From Calothrix sp. MO_167.B12 (GTDB lineage Bacteria > Cyanobacteriota > Cyanobacteriia > Cyanobacteriales > Nostocaceae): a DNA stretch of 49,666 bases. This document shows, piece after piece, positions 24,034 to 33,358 of the stretch (the first letter of the stretch is position 1; the number at the start of each line of letters is the position of its first letter). Position numbers and translations under genes: made by a program. Below the pieces are notes generated by a model. The model worked only from the letters and a program-made list of their open reading frames with translations, ran no database searches and was not told where the DNA came from. Location of the stretch: NCBI GenBank assembly GCA_030066045.1, contig JASJCJ010000016.1, positions 1 through 49,666 of the forward strand, given 5' to 3'.

Positions 24034-26439
24034 TTATTTAACAGCTTTCGGCTTCCAAACCGCAGCATAAATAATTGCCCATAAAAGAGATAAATTATAA
24101 ATTGACCAAAGCGCATTGACAAAGTAAGTACTAGGCGTATCTAATTCTCCTCTCATAAATCTGTAAATGCTCCATATCCAACCTAGTATAGTCAAGATAA
24201 AAACTGTTAATTGGGGTAATACTAGACCTAAATATACTCCAGATTGCCGTTGCTTTGGTGTAACTTGAAACTTAATTGACCCTCCAGTAAAAACACTCCA
24301 CACCGACTGGATAAATAAGGGAAATAGGGAAATTGCATACTGTTCGGAACGCCAAAGCTCTTGAGCAGGAATACCCCAACTACCAGCGATAAATGTTAAA
24401 CGATTGATAATAAATCCTGGTAGAAAATGAATTACAAATACAGCACCATATGTACTGATGGGAGCAATACCTGTGAAGAAATATATAATCGGGCAGGTAA
24501 TAAAAATGAGAGTGAAAAATCCAGAAAAGTAACTATACATTGTCTGGAAATATTGTAGCTGTTGCCAAAATGTTAAACCCGTTTTATTGAATGGATTTTC
24601 ACGCAATAATACTTGTATTGTGCCTTGTGCCCATCTCAGACGCTGTTTCAGAGTGGAACTTAGGTCATCAGGTGCTAATCCTACTGAAAGTTCTTCATGA
24701 TGATACGCTGATTTCCACCCTGCATTGTGAAGACGCATAGCTGTATTCATATCTTCAGTAATACTATTGCTAGATACTCCACCAACTAAATCAAATTCAT
24801 ACAGCCTCTCTTCTTGTTGAGCATATTCATCAGAAAAATTTTGTAATCCGACACTAATTAAAGCTTCTCTCCTTAAAACAGCATTAGTACCCGTGTAAAA
24901 AGCCGCATTCATACCATCTTTAGCTTGTTGAATCGGACCATAAAATAAATGGGCTTGATGACCAAATGGATCTCCTGGTGGTAAATTGTAAAAAGCTTGA
25001 GGTGTTTGTACAAAAGCAATTTTGTTACTTTCATATTTCCCATTGTAGAGATTATAATCGTAAAAATAAGGAACTACTCGCTGAAGAAATTGAGGCTTAG
25101 GAATATGGTCTGCATCTAAGGTAAGAATCAAATCTCCTGATGTTTCTCCTGAAAAAATAGCATAATTAATATTGCCAGCTTTCGCATGATGGGCTTTACC
25201 TTTAGGCTTTGGTCGAGCAATGTAACGACAACGGGATAATTCACTTAATTCTAATTCTTTTTCATAAATAGATTGTTCTAGTAATTTATATTCTTTAGAT
25301 ATATAATCACTAATTTTACTTTCCTGAGGATGGGAAAAAAGAAGTAGTTTACTTAAACTATGTAGATATCCAGTGACTGAATGAAAATTATAATTTTCTT
25401 TATTTACTGTCCCTAAAACTGGCTGATAATACTTAGTAATAGACAAACAATTACGATTATCTGGCAAAGTTTTATAGTTAATACTGTCAGCTACTTGCTG
25501 CATAATAAAAATACCACGTCCGCGTTCGGCATCTTCATTGATTTCATCTGGCATATTTATTAAATGCTTTTCCCAATGCCATCCTGGTCCTCGATCGCAA
25601 ATATTTATTTGCATAGATTGACTGAATATTACTACTTCTATATCAATAGGAGTTTCAGGTGGTAATTCTTTATGGGCATGGTCTCTAGCATTATCAAAAC
25701 CTTCAGCTAGAACAGTTTTAAGTGCTAGCCAAATATCATTAGGAATCAAATCATGATTTAATTTATCAAACCATGATAAAACACTAGTTAATTCACTTAC
25801 ATTGCTTGTGACTTGTAGCTGATATGATTGTAAAAATTGATCCGCTTGTGAGACTTCTGGAAGCAGATTTTTAAGTTCTTCTAGACGCATTACTAATTGC
25901 GATCGCTCTGTATCAATGCGCTCTGCTTCCTGTTGCATTGTCGCAGATTGTAAGTCCTCTAAACAAAGTCTTTCAGACATGGCTCGCATATCTGGAGAAT
26001 TACCATCATCAAGAATGTAAACAAACAACTTATTAGCTGGATAATCCATCTTTAAAGCAGCTCTAGCTGTCTCTTTTACCATTTCTACAGGCTCGTTGTA
26101 GCAGGTAATAAAAACATCAATATTAGGTAAATCTGAACCAGGAAATTGAGGAACCATTTGATGCAATGACCTTACCTGTCTAACTATGGGTCGCCATAGT
26201 CCAATTAAAAACATTACCCCGCCAACATAAGCATAAATTTCTGCCAATAATAAGGGTATTGACAGCCATAGAGCTTGGTAATTTATAGAGTTAGTAATAC
26301 GCCATTGTAAATACCAAGCTCCAAAAATTAAATTAATAATCACCAGATACCTTAAAAGTAGTGTCCTATCTCTGAGACGAGAGCGAATATTACCAGTAAA
26401 GTTAGGGGCGTTTTCAACAATTGAAATTGAATTATTCAT
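24034..26439 (-). CDS. Cellulose-synthase-like GT2 with an embedded RsbW-type ATPase domain
   Basis: An 801-residue membrane enzyme. N-terminal spans lie at about 30-46 and 58-82. GT2 motifs are present in order: DDG (144-146), LDADH (441-445), TED (561-563) and QRLRWAQGT (599-607), with further spans from about 635 to 790. This is the BcsA layout for processive beta-glucan synthesis from a UDP-sugar. Between the first and second Asp motifs, where BcsA has a short link, there is an insert of about 250 residues. It contains an RsbW/SpoIIAB-type domain: LAEGFDNARDHAHK (N box, Glu246 and Asn250), CDRGPGWHW (281-289) and ERGRGIFIMQQVAD (305-318). Coiled stretches flank it. The protein ends after the last span with no PilZ domain, so control by c-di-GMP as in BcsA is not evident. 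It lies downstream of the DUF3131 genes and upstream of the STAS gene, on the same strand. Confidence 0.93.
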   Translation of the reverse strand: MNNSISIVENAPNFTGNIRSRLRDRTLLLRYLVIINLIFGAWYLQWRITNSINYQALWLSIPLLLAEIYAYVGGVMFLIGLWRPIVRQVRSLHQMVPQFPGSDLPNIDVFITCYNEPVEMVKETARAALKMDYPANKLFVYILDDGNSPDMRAMSERLCLEDLQSATMQQEAERIDTERSQLVMRLEELKNLLPEVSQADQFLQSYQLQVTSNVSELTSVLSWFDKLNHDLIPNDIWLALKTVLAEGFDNARDHAHKELPPETPIDIEVVIFSQSMQINICDRGPGWHWEKHLINMPDEINEDAERGRGIFIMQQVADSINYKTLPDNRNCLSITKYYQPVLGTVNKENYNFHSVTGYLHSLSKLLLFSHPQESKISDYISKEYKLLEQSIYEKELELSELSRCRYIARPKPKGKAHHAKAGNINYAIFSGETSGDLILTLDADHIPKPQFLQRVVPYFYDYNLYNGKYESNKIAFVQTPQAFYNLPPGDPFGHQAHLFYGPIQQAKDGMNAAFYTGTNAVLRREALISVGLQNFSDEYAQQEERLYEFDLVGGVSSNSITEDMNTAMRLHNAGWKSAYHHEELSVGLAPDDLSSTLKQRLRWAQGTIQVLLRENPFNKTGLTFWQQLQYFQTMYSYFSGFFTLIFITCPIIYFFTGIAPISTYGAVFVIHFLPGFIINRLTFIAGSWGIPAQELWRSEQYAISLFPLFIQSVWSVFTGGSIKFQVTPKQRQSGVYLGLVLPQLTVFILTILGWIWSIYRFMRGELDTPSTYFVNALWSIYNLSLLWAIIYAAVWKPKAVK

Positions 26440-26518
26440 AGGTAATTAGATAATTGTAATGATTTATAGATATTTATATTTCTGAATTTTGGCGAACGGA
26501 TACGGTGGAAAAGTTAGA

Positions 26519-29443
26519 TTATTTATCTGGTAAAGTTTCTTCTGCTTGAATAATAGGTTTAATTTTTCCTGCACCAGATGTCCAGTATTTTTGAGAAGCT
26601 GGGCGGATTTTCTGCTGAGGTTTATCTGGCAAACCATTACCAGAATTACCTTCAGATATTGCTCGCCACCAAGGAGACTTCATGTTATTATTTTCTGCGA
26701 CTAACGGCTTCTGCTTTTTCAGACGATAAAGTAGAGATTGCAGAATGATACTGTTAGTAGTGCTGCTAAAACCTAAAACAGGTTTACCAGTTTTTTCCTC
26801 AAAACCTTCATAAAAACCTAGGAGTGGATTATATAAATCCAAGGTAGTTTGGTATAGCTGAAACGAATATTTATGCTCAGGAAATAGGGCATAATAGCCA
26901 AACGCAGCCGCAGTACTAACAATACGAGACTTTGCTGTTTTACCTCCATCTGTAAGAGTTGCCCAAGATTGTTTTTTACCAACAATAGTGCTATGAATCA
27001 CATAAGGTTCTTGATGTACTAAGGCTGTTCCAGAAGCACTAACTACACCTTGACGACGATAGCGTTTAGCATGGGCTTCTAACATTGCATATACTAGCGA
27101 TCGCATCTGTTGATCGAAACCCAATTCTAGTCCATAATGGAGAAAAGGATTACTAACTGTATACTGATTAGTATCTAATTTTTCTTTAGGGCGAATTCTT
27201 TTAACGGGAATTTTTTCCCCCTCCACCTCAACCATTTTATATTCGCCTCCAACCGCAGATTTTTCTACCTCAAATCCCCATAGCTGAAATCCACGAGCAG
27301 CATATTCTTCATAACCGAGATGATTGACAGGATAAAATCTGGTGAGAGTCCTACCCCTTTCATTTTTAGTAACTACAGCACTCTGAATTCTTCCTTTTCT
27401 AATTACCCTTAAATAAGACCAATCCAAGAGAATTTTATCTACCGTATCGGTATATTGAGGAAAATGAGCCTTGAGATTATGCAGGGCAATTAACATTCTA
27501 CCCAAATCCAAGCCAGACCAACCTTGACCTTCTGGAATAGGATTATTGCCATAATCTACAGGCTTTAAGGTACGAGTATCATAACCACGATGGGGTAATT
27601 CTCCAGCAAATAGGGGTAACTGTTTTAAAGTACCTAAAAGCTTGCGGGTACGTTCATCAAACTCTTGGAGGGATATCACATCTAATATCACAGCTGCTTG
27701 GAGTGCTGCCAGATAATCCCCCATTCCCCATAGAGTAGCACCTTTAACATCACTGCGATCGCTAACTAAACCTGTTTCTGGTTGATAATTGGCTTTAAAA
27801 TATGCCCAAGCCGCTTTTGCGTAACGTTTTTCCACAAGATTGAGTGGACGTTGTAGTTCGGAATGTAAAGGTGCTTTTATCTTCCCGACTGAAGGAATAG
27901 GAGCCACTGCAACTATCGCCGGTTTTTCTTGAGAAAGAGGAGGTGGTGGTGGGGTGGATGAATTTTCTTTGGCAGGAGGAGGTGATTGGTTAGATGAGTT
28001 TTTCTTGGGAGGAGGAGGTGGGGGAGATGGATTTTTTTCAGCAGGTGAAGGCGTTTGATTATTAGTTTGTGAATTAGCTGGAGGTGGATAATCTTTAGCT
28101 ACAATCGTTTTCTCTGGTTTCCCAGTAGAAGGGGTTACACCAGTACCACCAATTAGAGGACGATTACCCCTAGCTTTGTAATACAAAATTTCCATAATTA
28201 GTCCATTTGTATTACCAGTTAAAGCTTTATTTGGTTGTTTTGTTTCTTCATATAATCCAGCATAGAATCCACCTCCATCTGGACTCATTAACCCCTTAGC
28301 AACTTCAAACAGTTTTTGAGCATATTGGCTTTCAGGAAATATATAACGCCAACCAAAAGCAGCTTTAGTACTAATACTGCGTAACTTAGGATGTAACTCA
28401 TTATTTTCAGTAATTGTTGCCCATGCTTTCCCATTAGAAAAGATAGTATTATAGAGGAAGTATGGGGGACCATCAATATTATCCTCTGTCACCGCCGTCA
28501 ATTGACCTGTAGCTTCATAACGACGCTTTTGTACCTCTAAAACATTGGCTGCATATTGTTTCATTTGGTTGCCAAGAAAGCCAAATTCAATTGCATCTAA
28601 AATATAAGATTCGCTAACAACATAATTATTTGCATTAGTCTCCTGATAATTTCTGGTATCAACAGGAATTTTTACCCCATAAATTTCTACAATTTTAAAA
28701 GGTTCAAAAGAAGCCGCTTTTGGAACCTTGAAACTCCATAATTCATAACCCCTAGCAGCATATTCTTCATAACCAAGACGACCTTCTTGTACAGGCAAAG
28801 TTTGACCATCTGGTAAAACTGCTGCACCATACATATATCCATCTTTTACAGATTTATTAACTGCCCATTTATCAACAATAGATTTTAACCAATCTGCATA
28901 TTGAGGATGGCAAGTACGAATTACATGAAAAGCTGCTAATATCCTGCCAATATCTAAAGCTGACCAACCAATACCACGCTCAATAGGATTATTTCCATAA
29001 TCAACTAATTCCCCATTAGCAGCATTATAAACTTTATTTGGTAAAGTATCTTCAAATAATCTCAATTTTCCCAAACTAGTTAAAAACTTATTCAGTCGCA
29101 CATCAAAATCTGACTGTTCAATCAAATTCATCCACCGTGCAGCATTCAATGCCATCAAGTAATTACCCATATCCCAAAGAGTTCCAGAAGGATAACCACC
29201 AGTAGAATTAGTAAAGCCTGTTTCCGGCTGATAATTGTTGAGAAAATATTGCCAAGCAGTCTTAGCATATTTCTGCTCATCTGGGGTTAAAGGATTAGTT
29301 ATTTGACCACAGGAATTAGCAGCATTTTGTGCTTTTAATGGACGATATGAAATAATTACGGCAACAGAATTAGTAGAAATTGTACCTACTAAGAAAAGTG
29401 CAATTATTTTTAATATTTTTGATGTGCAATCTTTAAGTTTCAT
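26519..29443 (-). CDS. Exported protein with two DUF3131 domains
   Basis: A 974-residue protein with an N-terminal signal or anchor (IIALFLVGTISTNSVAVIIS). Two DUF3131 domains follow, at about residues 55-430 and 540-910. Each opens with the pattern AKTAWQYF...YQPETG and has the blocks GTLWxMGDYLxAL, NPIxxGxGWSxLDxGR, LGYEEYAARGYELW and WATxT. A linker rich in Pro, Ser and Asn with runs of six and five prolines joins them (about 445-515). The (alpha)6-barrel-like pattern and frequent location beside polysaccharide synthases suggest action on glycan, but no activity is established for the family. It starts 204 bases after the single-domain relative at 29648-31117 and ends 79 bases before the synthase, so the three are probably co-transcribed. 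Confidence 0.88.
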   Translation of the reverse strand: MKLKDCTSKILKIIALFLVGTISTNSVAVIISYRPLKAQNAANSCGQITNPLTPDEQKYAKTAWQYFLNNYQPETGFTNSTGGYPSGTLWDMGNYLMALNAARWMNLIEQSDFDVRLNKFLTSLGKLRLFEDTLPNKVYNAANGELVDYGNNPIERGIGWSALDIGRILAAFHVIRTCHPQYADWLKSIVDKWAVNKSVKDGYMYGAAVLPDGQTLPVQEGRLGYEEYAARGYELWSFKVPKAASFEPFKIVEIYGVKIPVDTRNYQETNANNYVVSESYILDAIEFGFLGNQMKQYAANVLEVQKRRYEATGQLTAVTEDNIDGPPYFLYNTIFSNGKAWATITENNELHPKLRSISTKAAFGWRYIFPESQYAQKLFEVAKGLMSPDGGGFYAGLYEETKQPNKALTGNTNGLIMEILYYKARGNRPLIGGTGVTPSTGKPEKTIVAKDYPPPANSQTNNQTPSPAEKNPSPPPPPPKKNSSNQSPPPAKENSSTPPPPPLSQEKPAIVAVAPIPSVGKIKAPLHSELQRPLNLVEKRYAKAAWAYFKANYQPETGLVSDRSDVKGATLWGMGDYLAALQAAVILDVISLQEFDERTRKLLGTLKQLPLFAGELPHRGYDTRTLKPVDYGNNPIPEGQGWSGLDLGRMLIALHNLKAHFPQYTDTVDKILLDWSYLRVIRKGRIQSAVVTKNERGRTLTRFYPVNHLGYEEYAARGFQLWGFEVEKSAVGGEYKMVEVEGEKIPVKRIRPKEKLDTNQYTVSNPFLHYGLELGFDQQMRSLVYAMLEAHAKRYRRQGVVSASGTALVHQEPYVIHSTIVGKKQSWATLTDGGKTAKSRIVSTAAAFGYYALFPEHKYSFQLYQTTLDLYNPLLGFYEGFEEKTGKPVLGFSSTTNSIILQSLLYRLKKQKPLVAENNNMKSPWWRAISEGNSGNGLPDKPQQKIRPASQKYWTSGAGKIKPIIQAEETLPDK

Positions 29444-29507
29444 TGAGAATACCTAGTACATCGCCATAAGTTAACTATTAATAGTGATGCAAATAAATAT
29501 TTATTTG

Positions 29508-29611
29508 ATAGCACTACGCGCTAGGAAAGAGGGAACAGGGAAGGGGAAACAGCAGACTATCAAAAAGTTTCATGATTTAGAAATATCCTAACCGTAGAGG
29601 CGTAGTACTAT
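29508..29611. repeat. Inverted-repeat element D, copy 2
   Basis: ATAGCACTACGC at 29508-29519 and GCGTAGTACTAT at 29600-29611 are inverse copies with one mismatch, about 80 bases apart. They resemble the ends of the element at 3641-3781. The element fills much of the gap between the two DUF3131 genes. Confidence 0.5.
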
Positions 29612-29647
29612 ATTACTGATCATGAAATTCAAAATACCCAATGTATT

Positions 29648-31117
29648 TTATTTTGCTGGACTCGGTTTAACTTTTGCCCAATTAATTAAAGGCTGACCAA
29701 CTTTTTTATACAATAAAGCTTGCATAACTATACCATTATTATTTGCTGTCAAAGCTTTATTTGGCTCTTGCAAAGTTTCATAGTAACCATTGTAAATACC
29801 GTCTTTAGCCTTCAAATTACTATGAACGAAATCAAATAGCTTTTGGGTATACTCTGTTCTATACACAACATACCAACCAATTGCTGCTTTAGTACTCAAA
29901 AAGCGTAAGTGGTTGTAGTTTTTATTCTTGTCTGTAATTGTTGCCCAAGGCTTGCCATTGACAAACAAAGTATTGTAAACAAAATAAGGTTCTCTATCTA
30001 AATTATCTTCTGTTATTGCAGTCAATTGATTTGTTGCTTTATAACGCGCTTCTTGTGCAGCTAATATTCGATCTGCATAAGCTTTTGGTAAAGCCTGGAA
30101 ACCAGTTTCTATGCCATCTAAGAAGTATGGTTCGCTGAGAACATAGTTATTTGCTCCATATTTTTTGGCATCCCGAATATCATAGGGTATCCCTTTACCA
30201 TAGAGACTAACAAAAGCAGCTTTATTTTGATAATCCAGGGCTTTTTTAACATCCAATCCCCAAAGTTTCAAACCAAAAGCGGCATAATTCTCATATCCTA
30301 AACGTCCTTCTTGATTATATTGTTCTTTCCCATCAACAACACTGGTGCCGTACATTTCTCCGTTTTTAACCAAGCGCTTAACTTGCCAAGATTTCCATAC
30401 AGCTTCCGTTTGTTTTTTGTATTGAGGATAGCGATGACCAATAATTTTTAACCATATCGCCATTCTGCCTAAATCGATAGCAGACCAACCAATTTCTGAT
30501 TTTTTATCTAACTGCCCATAATTTACAGGTAGTAAAGTCTGGGAATTATAAACTTTGTTGGGTAATTCTTGATTATATAAAGGTAATTTTGCCAGGGTTG
30601 TTAACATCTGACTCATCTTACTCTTAAATTCCTTCTCTGGAATAATTTCTAACTCTTTCGCACTAACTAAAGCTGCTATTGCAGCACTCTGATCCCATAG
30701 AGTAACGGAAGCAAAACCATCAACTGAGTTAACTAAACCAGTTTTTTCATTCCAGTTACGCTCAAAATATTTCCAAGCTTGGCGAGCAATTTCTATTTCT
30801 GCAACAGTTAACTTTTTGACTTTTGCAGGGATAAAAGGAGTTTTGGTAGCCTTAAGTTCATCATCTGTAACTCTAGAACCAGGTAATTCCATAGATTGAG
30901 TATCTAGTTTGGCATATCGAGCCTCTGGTTCCTTTTCTTTCTCAGATTTTTCTACTTGGGAAGTAGAATCATTCACTTTACTAGCATTAGATTCTTTCTG
31001 CTCTAAACGATTTGATAGAGCATTTAAACCTGCAATAACTACTATCGCTGTGACTAAACCAGCAACAACAGTCAAAAGAGATAGAGATTTTGGTGGCGGC
31101 TCAAAATTAGAAGTCAT
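29648..31117 (-). CDS. Membrane-anchored DUF3131 protein
   Basis: A 489-residue protein with a single N-terminal span (LSLLTVVAGLVTAIVVIAGL, residues 13-32), a charged linker rich in Lys and Glu (35-65) and one DUF3131 domain (about 105-470). The domain shows the same blocks as the double-domain neighbour: ARQAWKYFERNWNEKTGLVN, VTLWDQSAAIAAL, IGWSAIDLGRMAIW, LGYENYAAFGLKLWG and WATITD. It is the first gene of the putative leftward group DUF3131, double DUF3131, synthase. The anchor would hold it at the outer face of the inner membrane, where newly made polysaccharide emerges. Hydrolase, lyase or binding roles are all open. Confidence 0.88.
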   Translation of the reverse strand: MTSNFEPPPKSLSLLTVVAGLVTAIVVIAGLNALSNRLEQKESNASKVNDSTSQVEKSEKEKEPEARYAKLDTQSMELPGSRVTDDELKATKTPFIPAKVKKLTVAEIEIARQAWKYFERNWNEKTGLVNSVDGFASVTLWDQSAAIAALVSAKELEIIPEKEFKSKMSQMLTTLAKLPLYNQELPNKVYNSQTLLPVNYGQLDKKSEIGWSAIDLGRMAIWLKIIGHRYPQYKKQTEAVWKSWQVKRLVKNGEMYGTSVVDGKEQYNQEGRLGYENYAAFGLKLWGLDVKKALDYQNKAAFVSLYGKGIPYDIRDAKKYGANNYVLSEPYFLDGIETGFQALPKAYADRILAAQEARYKATNQLTAITEDNLDREPYFVYNTLFVNGKPWATITDKNKNYNHLRFLSTKAAIGWYVVYRTEYTQKLFDFVHSNLKAKDGIYNGYYETLQEPNKALTANNNGIVMQALLYKKVGQPLINWAKVKPSPAK

Positions 31118-31438
31118 AATCCATACCTTGCTCGCTGATAATTTTCATAACCTATAATTGGCTTTTGCTTTCTCTTACCGATTATGATTCCCAAAATTTC
31201 AGATAAAGTTTAACTCGTCAAATATTTTGTTTTACACAAAATATAAATAGTGCCACCATGTTGAATTAAACATACCGATATCAGCTGCTTTTGTATCTAC
31301 AAAATATTCTCCATGAAGATTTAACCTACAAAATTTAAAATGCTGATCATGCAATTTTTTTGTTGAATCTCAATGGTTAGTTTATTTACCCAGTGCCCTG
31401 CTAGCAATGGTTTTCACTGATTGTATTATTTCTGTAAA

Positions 31439-31549
31439 TTCACATCTTACACCACAAGATTATTGAGAAAATTAGAGCCTGAAAACCTTGATTTAGCGTA
31501 ACCCACCTATGCCCACCTTACTCTTATTGAGAAGGTGCAAGATATGTGT
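31439..31549. mobile_element. MITE-like element A, copy 3
   Basis: The left end is CACATCTTACACC and the right end GGTGCAAGATATGTG. The middle is almost the same as in the copies at 3129 and 7758. A 7-base direct repeat TGTAAAT lies at both borders and overlaps the right end. It is in the gene-free 31118-32283 spacer. Confidence 0.8.
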
Positions 31550-31795
31550 AAATACATAAATATACATTCATTGGAGGCATTTTATGTCTTTCAAAAGACC
31601 TTCCAATATGATTTAGCTATATGTAGCTAATACGTTCAATTGAGTGAACTACACATAAACTAACTCTGAATGTTGACAATACTACTCTTAATTATTTAAT
31701 CTGTATTTTATTCAACTTTACACAAGTATATATAGGAATCCAGTTTGATTGTTGAATAAAATTAGGTACTTATAGTGGACTGACACGCCTAAAAA

Positions 31796-31899
31796 TGTAG
31801 GTTGGGTTGAGCGATAGGGAAACCCAACAAAGCTTTACTGGTGTTGGGTTACTCTGCTCCAAGCCGCTGTTGCGTCTACATTCTTCAATCCAACCTACA
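31796..31899. repeat. Inverted-repeat element E, copy 2
   Basis: TGTAGGTTGG at the left and CCAACCTACA at the right are perfect inverse ends. Internal AACCCAACA and TGTTGGGTT form a second stem. It is related to 3507-3606. Further right in the same spacer a tail-like sequence (about 32063-32108) resembles the end of element C, and a hairpin GCGGGC-AAGAT-GCCCGC lies at 32200-32216. The small open frames here are not credible genes. Confidence 0.75.
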
Positions 31900-32283
31900 C
31901 CTATTGCACTATTTTAGCTGTGTCAATCCACTACGTGTTTTTCAAAAATCAAATAGGAGTAATATATATTTTCATTTTATACAGACAAATCATTATATTT
32001 AGTGCTACTATATACTTTTATTTAATTTTATTTGCTAGTTTATACGTAGAGGCTTATCTTTTGTTATTCCCTGGAGGAAAACTCCATTTCTCAATATGCA
32101 TGAGGCTTTTATAATCTCGCCGGCGATAACTTGAAAGTATCTTGAAATACTTCCGTGAAAAACTGATAAGCTGTGGCGTATTTAATTTGTATATCGGACG
32201 CGGGCAAGATGCCCGCACTACAATAATTTGACTTTTTCACCTTATACAATTTAGCTGCACAGCAGCTTAACTGATAACTATTA

Positions 32284-33294
32284 ATGCAATGGACTCCTTT
32301 ACACGCCCAAATTCACCAAACTATTCGCACCCGTGACTTATTTGCCAAAAATCACAGGCTATTGATAGCTGTTTCTGGCGGACAAGATTCTCTGTGTTTG
32401 AGCAAACTGCTATTAGACTTACAGCCGAAATGGGGTTGGCAGTTGGGTATTGCCCATTGCGATCATCGCTGGCGTTCTGACTCCCAAGCTAATGCCCAAC
32501 ACGTAGAAAATTTGGCTAGGGATTGGAATGTATCTTTTTATTTAGCTATAGCCGAGCAATCAGTAGAAACCGAAGCTGCTGCCCGCCATTGGCGTTACCA
32601 TGAATTAACTGCGATCGCTCGGGAACATAAATATGACTGTGTGGTTACGGGGCATACAGCCAGCGATCGGGCAGAAACCCTGCTCTACAACCTAATTCGC
32701 GGCACGGGTGCAGATGGGATGCAAGCCTTAACCTGGCAACGTCCCCTAGGAGATAATATTTGGTTAGTACGCCCCCTGCTAGAAACTACTCGAACTACAA
32801 CAGGGCAATTTTGTCAAGACTTACAATTGCCAATTTGGGAAGACAGCACCAACCAGGATGTAAAATACGCCCGCAATCGCATTCGCCAACAACTATTACC
32901 CTACCTGCAAGCTAATTTTAATCCCCAAGTAGAATCAGCTTTAGCTCAAACAGCAGAACTATTACAGGCAGAAGTAGAATATTTACAACAAGTCAGCGAG
33001 AAATTATATCAGGAGGTAGTAACAGAATCTCCATCCTCAATTCCTGGGAACATCCAAATCCATCGCCGTCAATTACAAACCGCACCAATTGCTCTGCAAC
33101 GCCGGGTAATGCGCCAGGTGCTACAAAAAATACTGCCATGTGCCCCTAATTTTGAACACATAGAGAAACTCACAGCATTGATTATAGCACCCAACAAATC
33201 CCAAACCGATCCTTTTCCTGGAGGTGCGATCGCTCAAACAAAAGGCGATTGGATTTGCTTTTCAAAAAAGAATGGGACCCATAGATTTTTGTAG
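32284..33294 (+). CDS. tilS: tRNA(Ile)-lysidine synthase TilS
   Basis: A 336-residue enzyme that turns the wobble cytidine of the CAU-anticodon tRNA(Ile) into lysidine, using ATP and lysine, so that AUA is read as isoleucine. The N-type ATP pyrophosphatase loop LLIAVSGGQDSLCLSK (26-41) is intact. HCDHRWRSDS (58-67), VVTGHTASDRAETLLYNLIRG and YARNRIRQQLLP are the family motifs. The C-terminal part (from about 230) is short, as in other cyanobacterial TilS. The gene is essential in most bacteria. Its TAG stop lies inside the left arm of a palindromic repeat that follows. It converges with hmpF. Confidence 0.96.
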   Translation: MQWTPLHAQIHQTIRTRDLFAKNHRLLIAVSGGQDSLCLSKLLLDLQPKWGWQLGIAHCDHRWRSDSQANAQHVENLARDWNVSFYLAIAEQSVETEAAARHWRYHELTAIAREHKYDCVVTGHTASDRAETLLYNLIRGTGADGMQALTWQRPLGDNIWLVRPLLETTRTTTGQFCQDLQLPIWEDSTNQDVKYARNRIRQQLLPYLQANFNPQVESALAQTAELLQAEVEYLQQVSEKLYQEVVTESPSSIPGNIQIHRRQLQTAPIALQRRVMRQVLQKILPCAPNFEHIEKLTALIIAPNKSQTDPFPGGAIAQTKGDWICFSKKNGTHRFL

Positions 33295-33319
33295 AGACGT
33301 AGCATTGCTACGTCTCTAC
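33291..33319. terminator. Palindromic repeat acting as probable tilS/hmpF terminator
   Basis: GTAGAGACGTAGCA, one T, and TGCTACGTCTCTAC: a perfect 14-bp stem. The tilS stop codon (33292-33294) is within the left arm. It is a version of the dispersed AGAGACGTA palindrome also seen at 3937-3960. It lies between convergent genes and would halt either transcript, though without a strong T run. Confidence 0.65.
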
Positions 33320-33358
33320 CGAGGGATGTGTTGCAAGCATGTATTAAATCGGTATTAT

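Noticed and set aside
31920-32114. A 64-codon hydrophobic plus-strand frame before tilS
   Set aside because: It is AT-rich, includes the tail of a dispersed repeat, and has no ribosome site; hydrophobic translations are common from such DNA.
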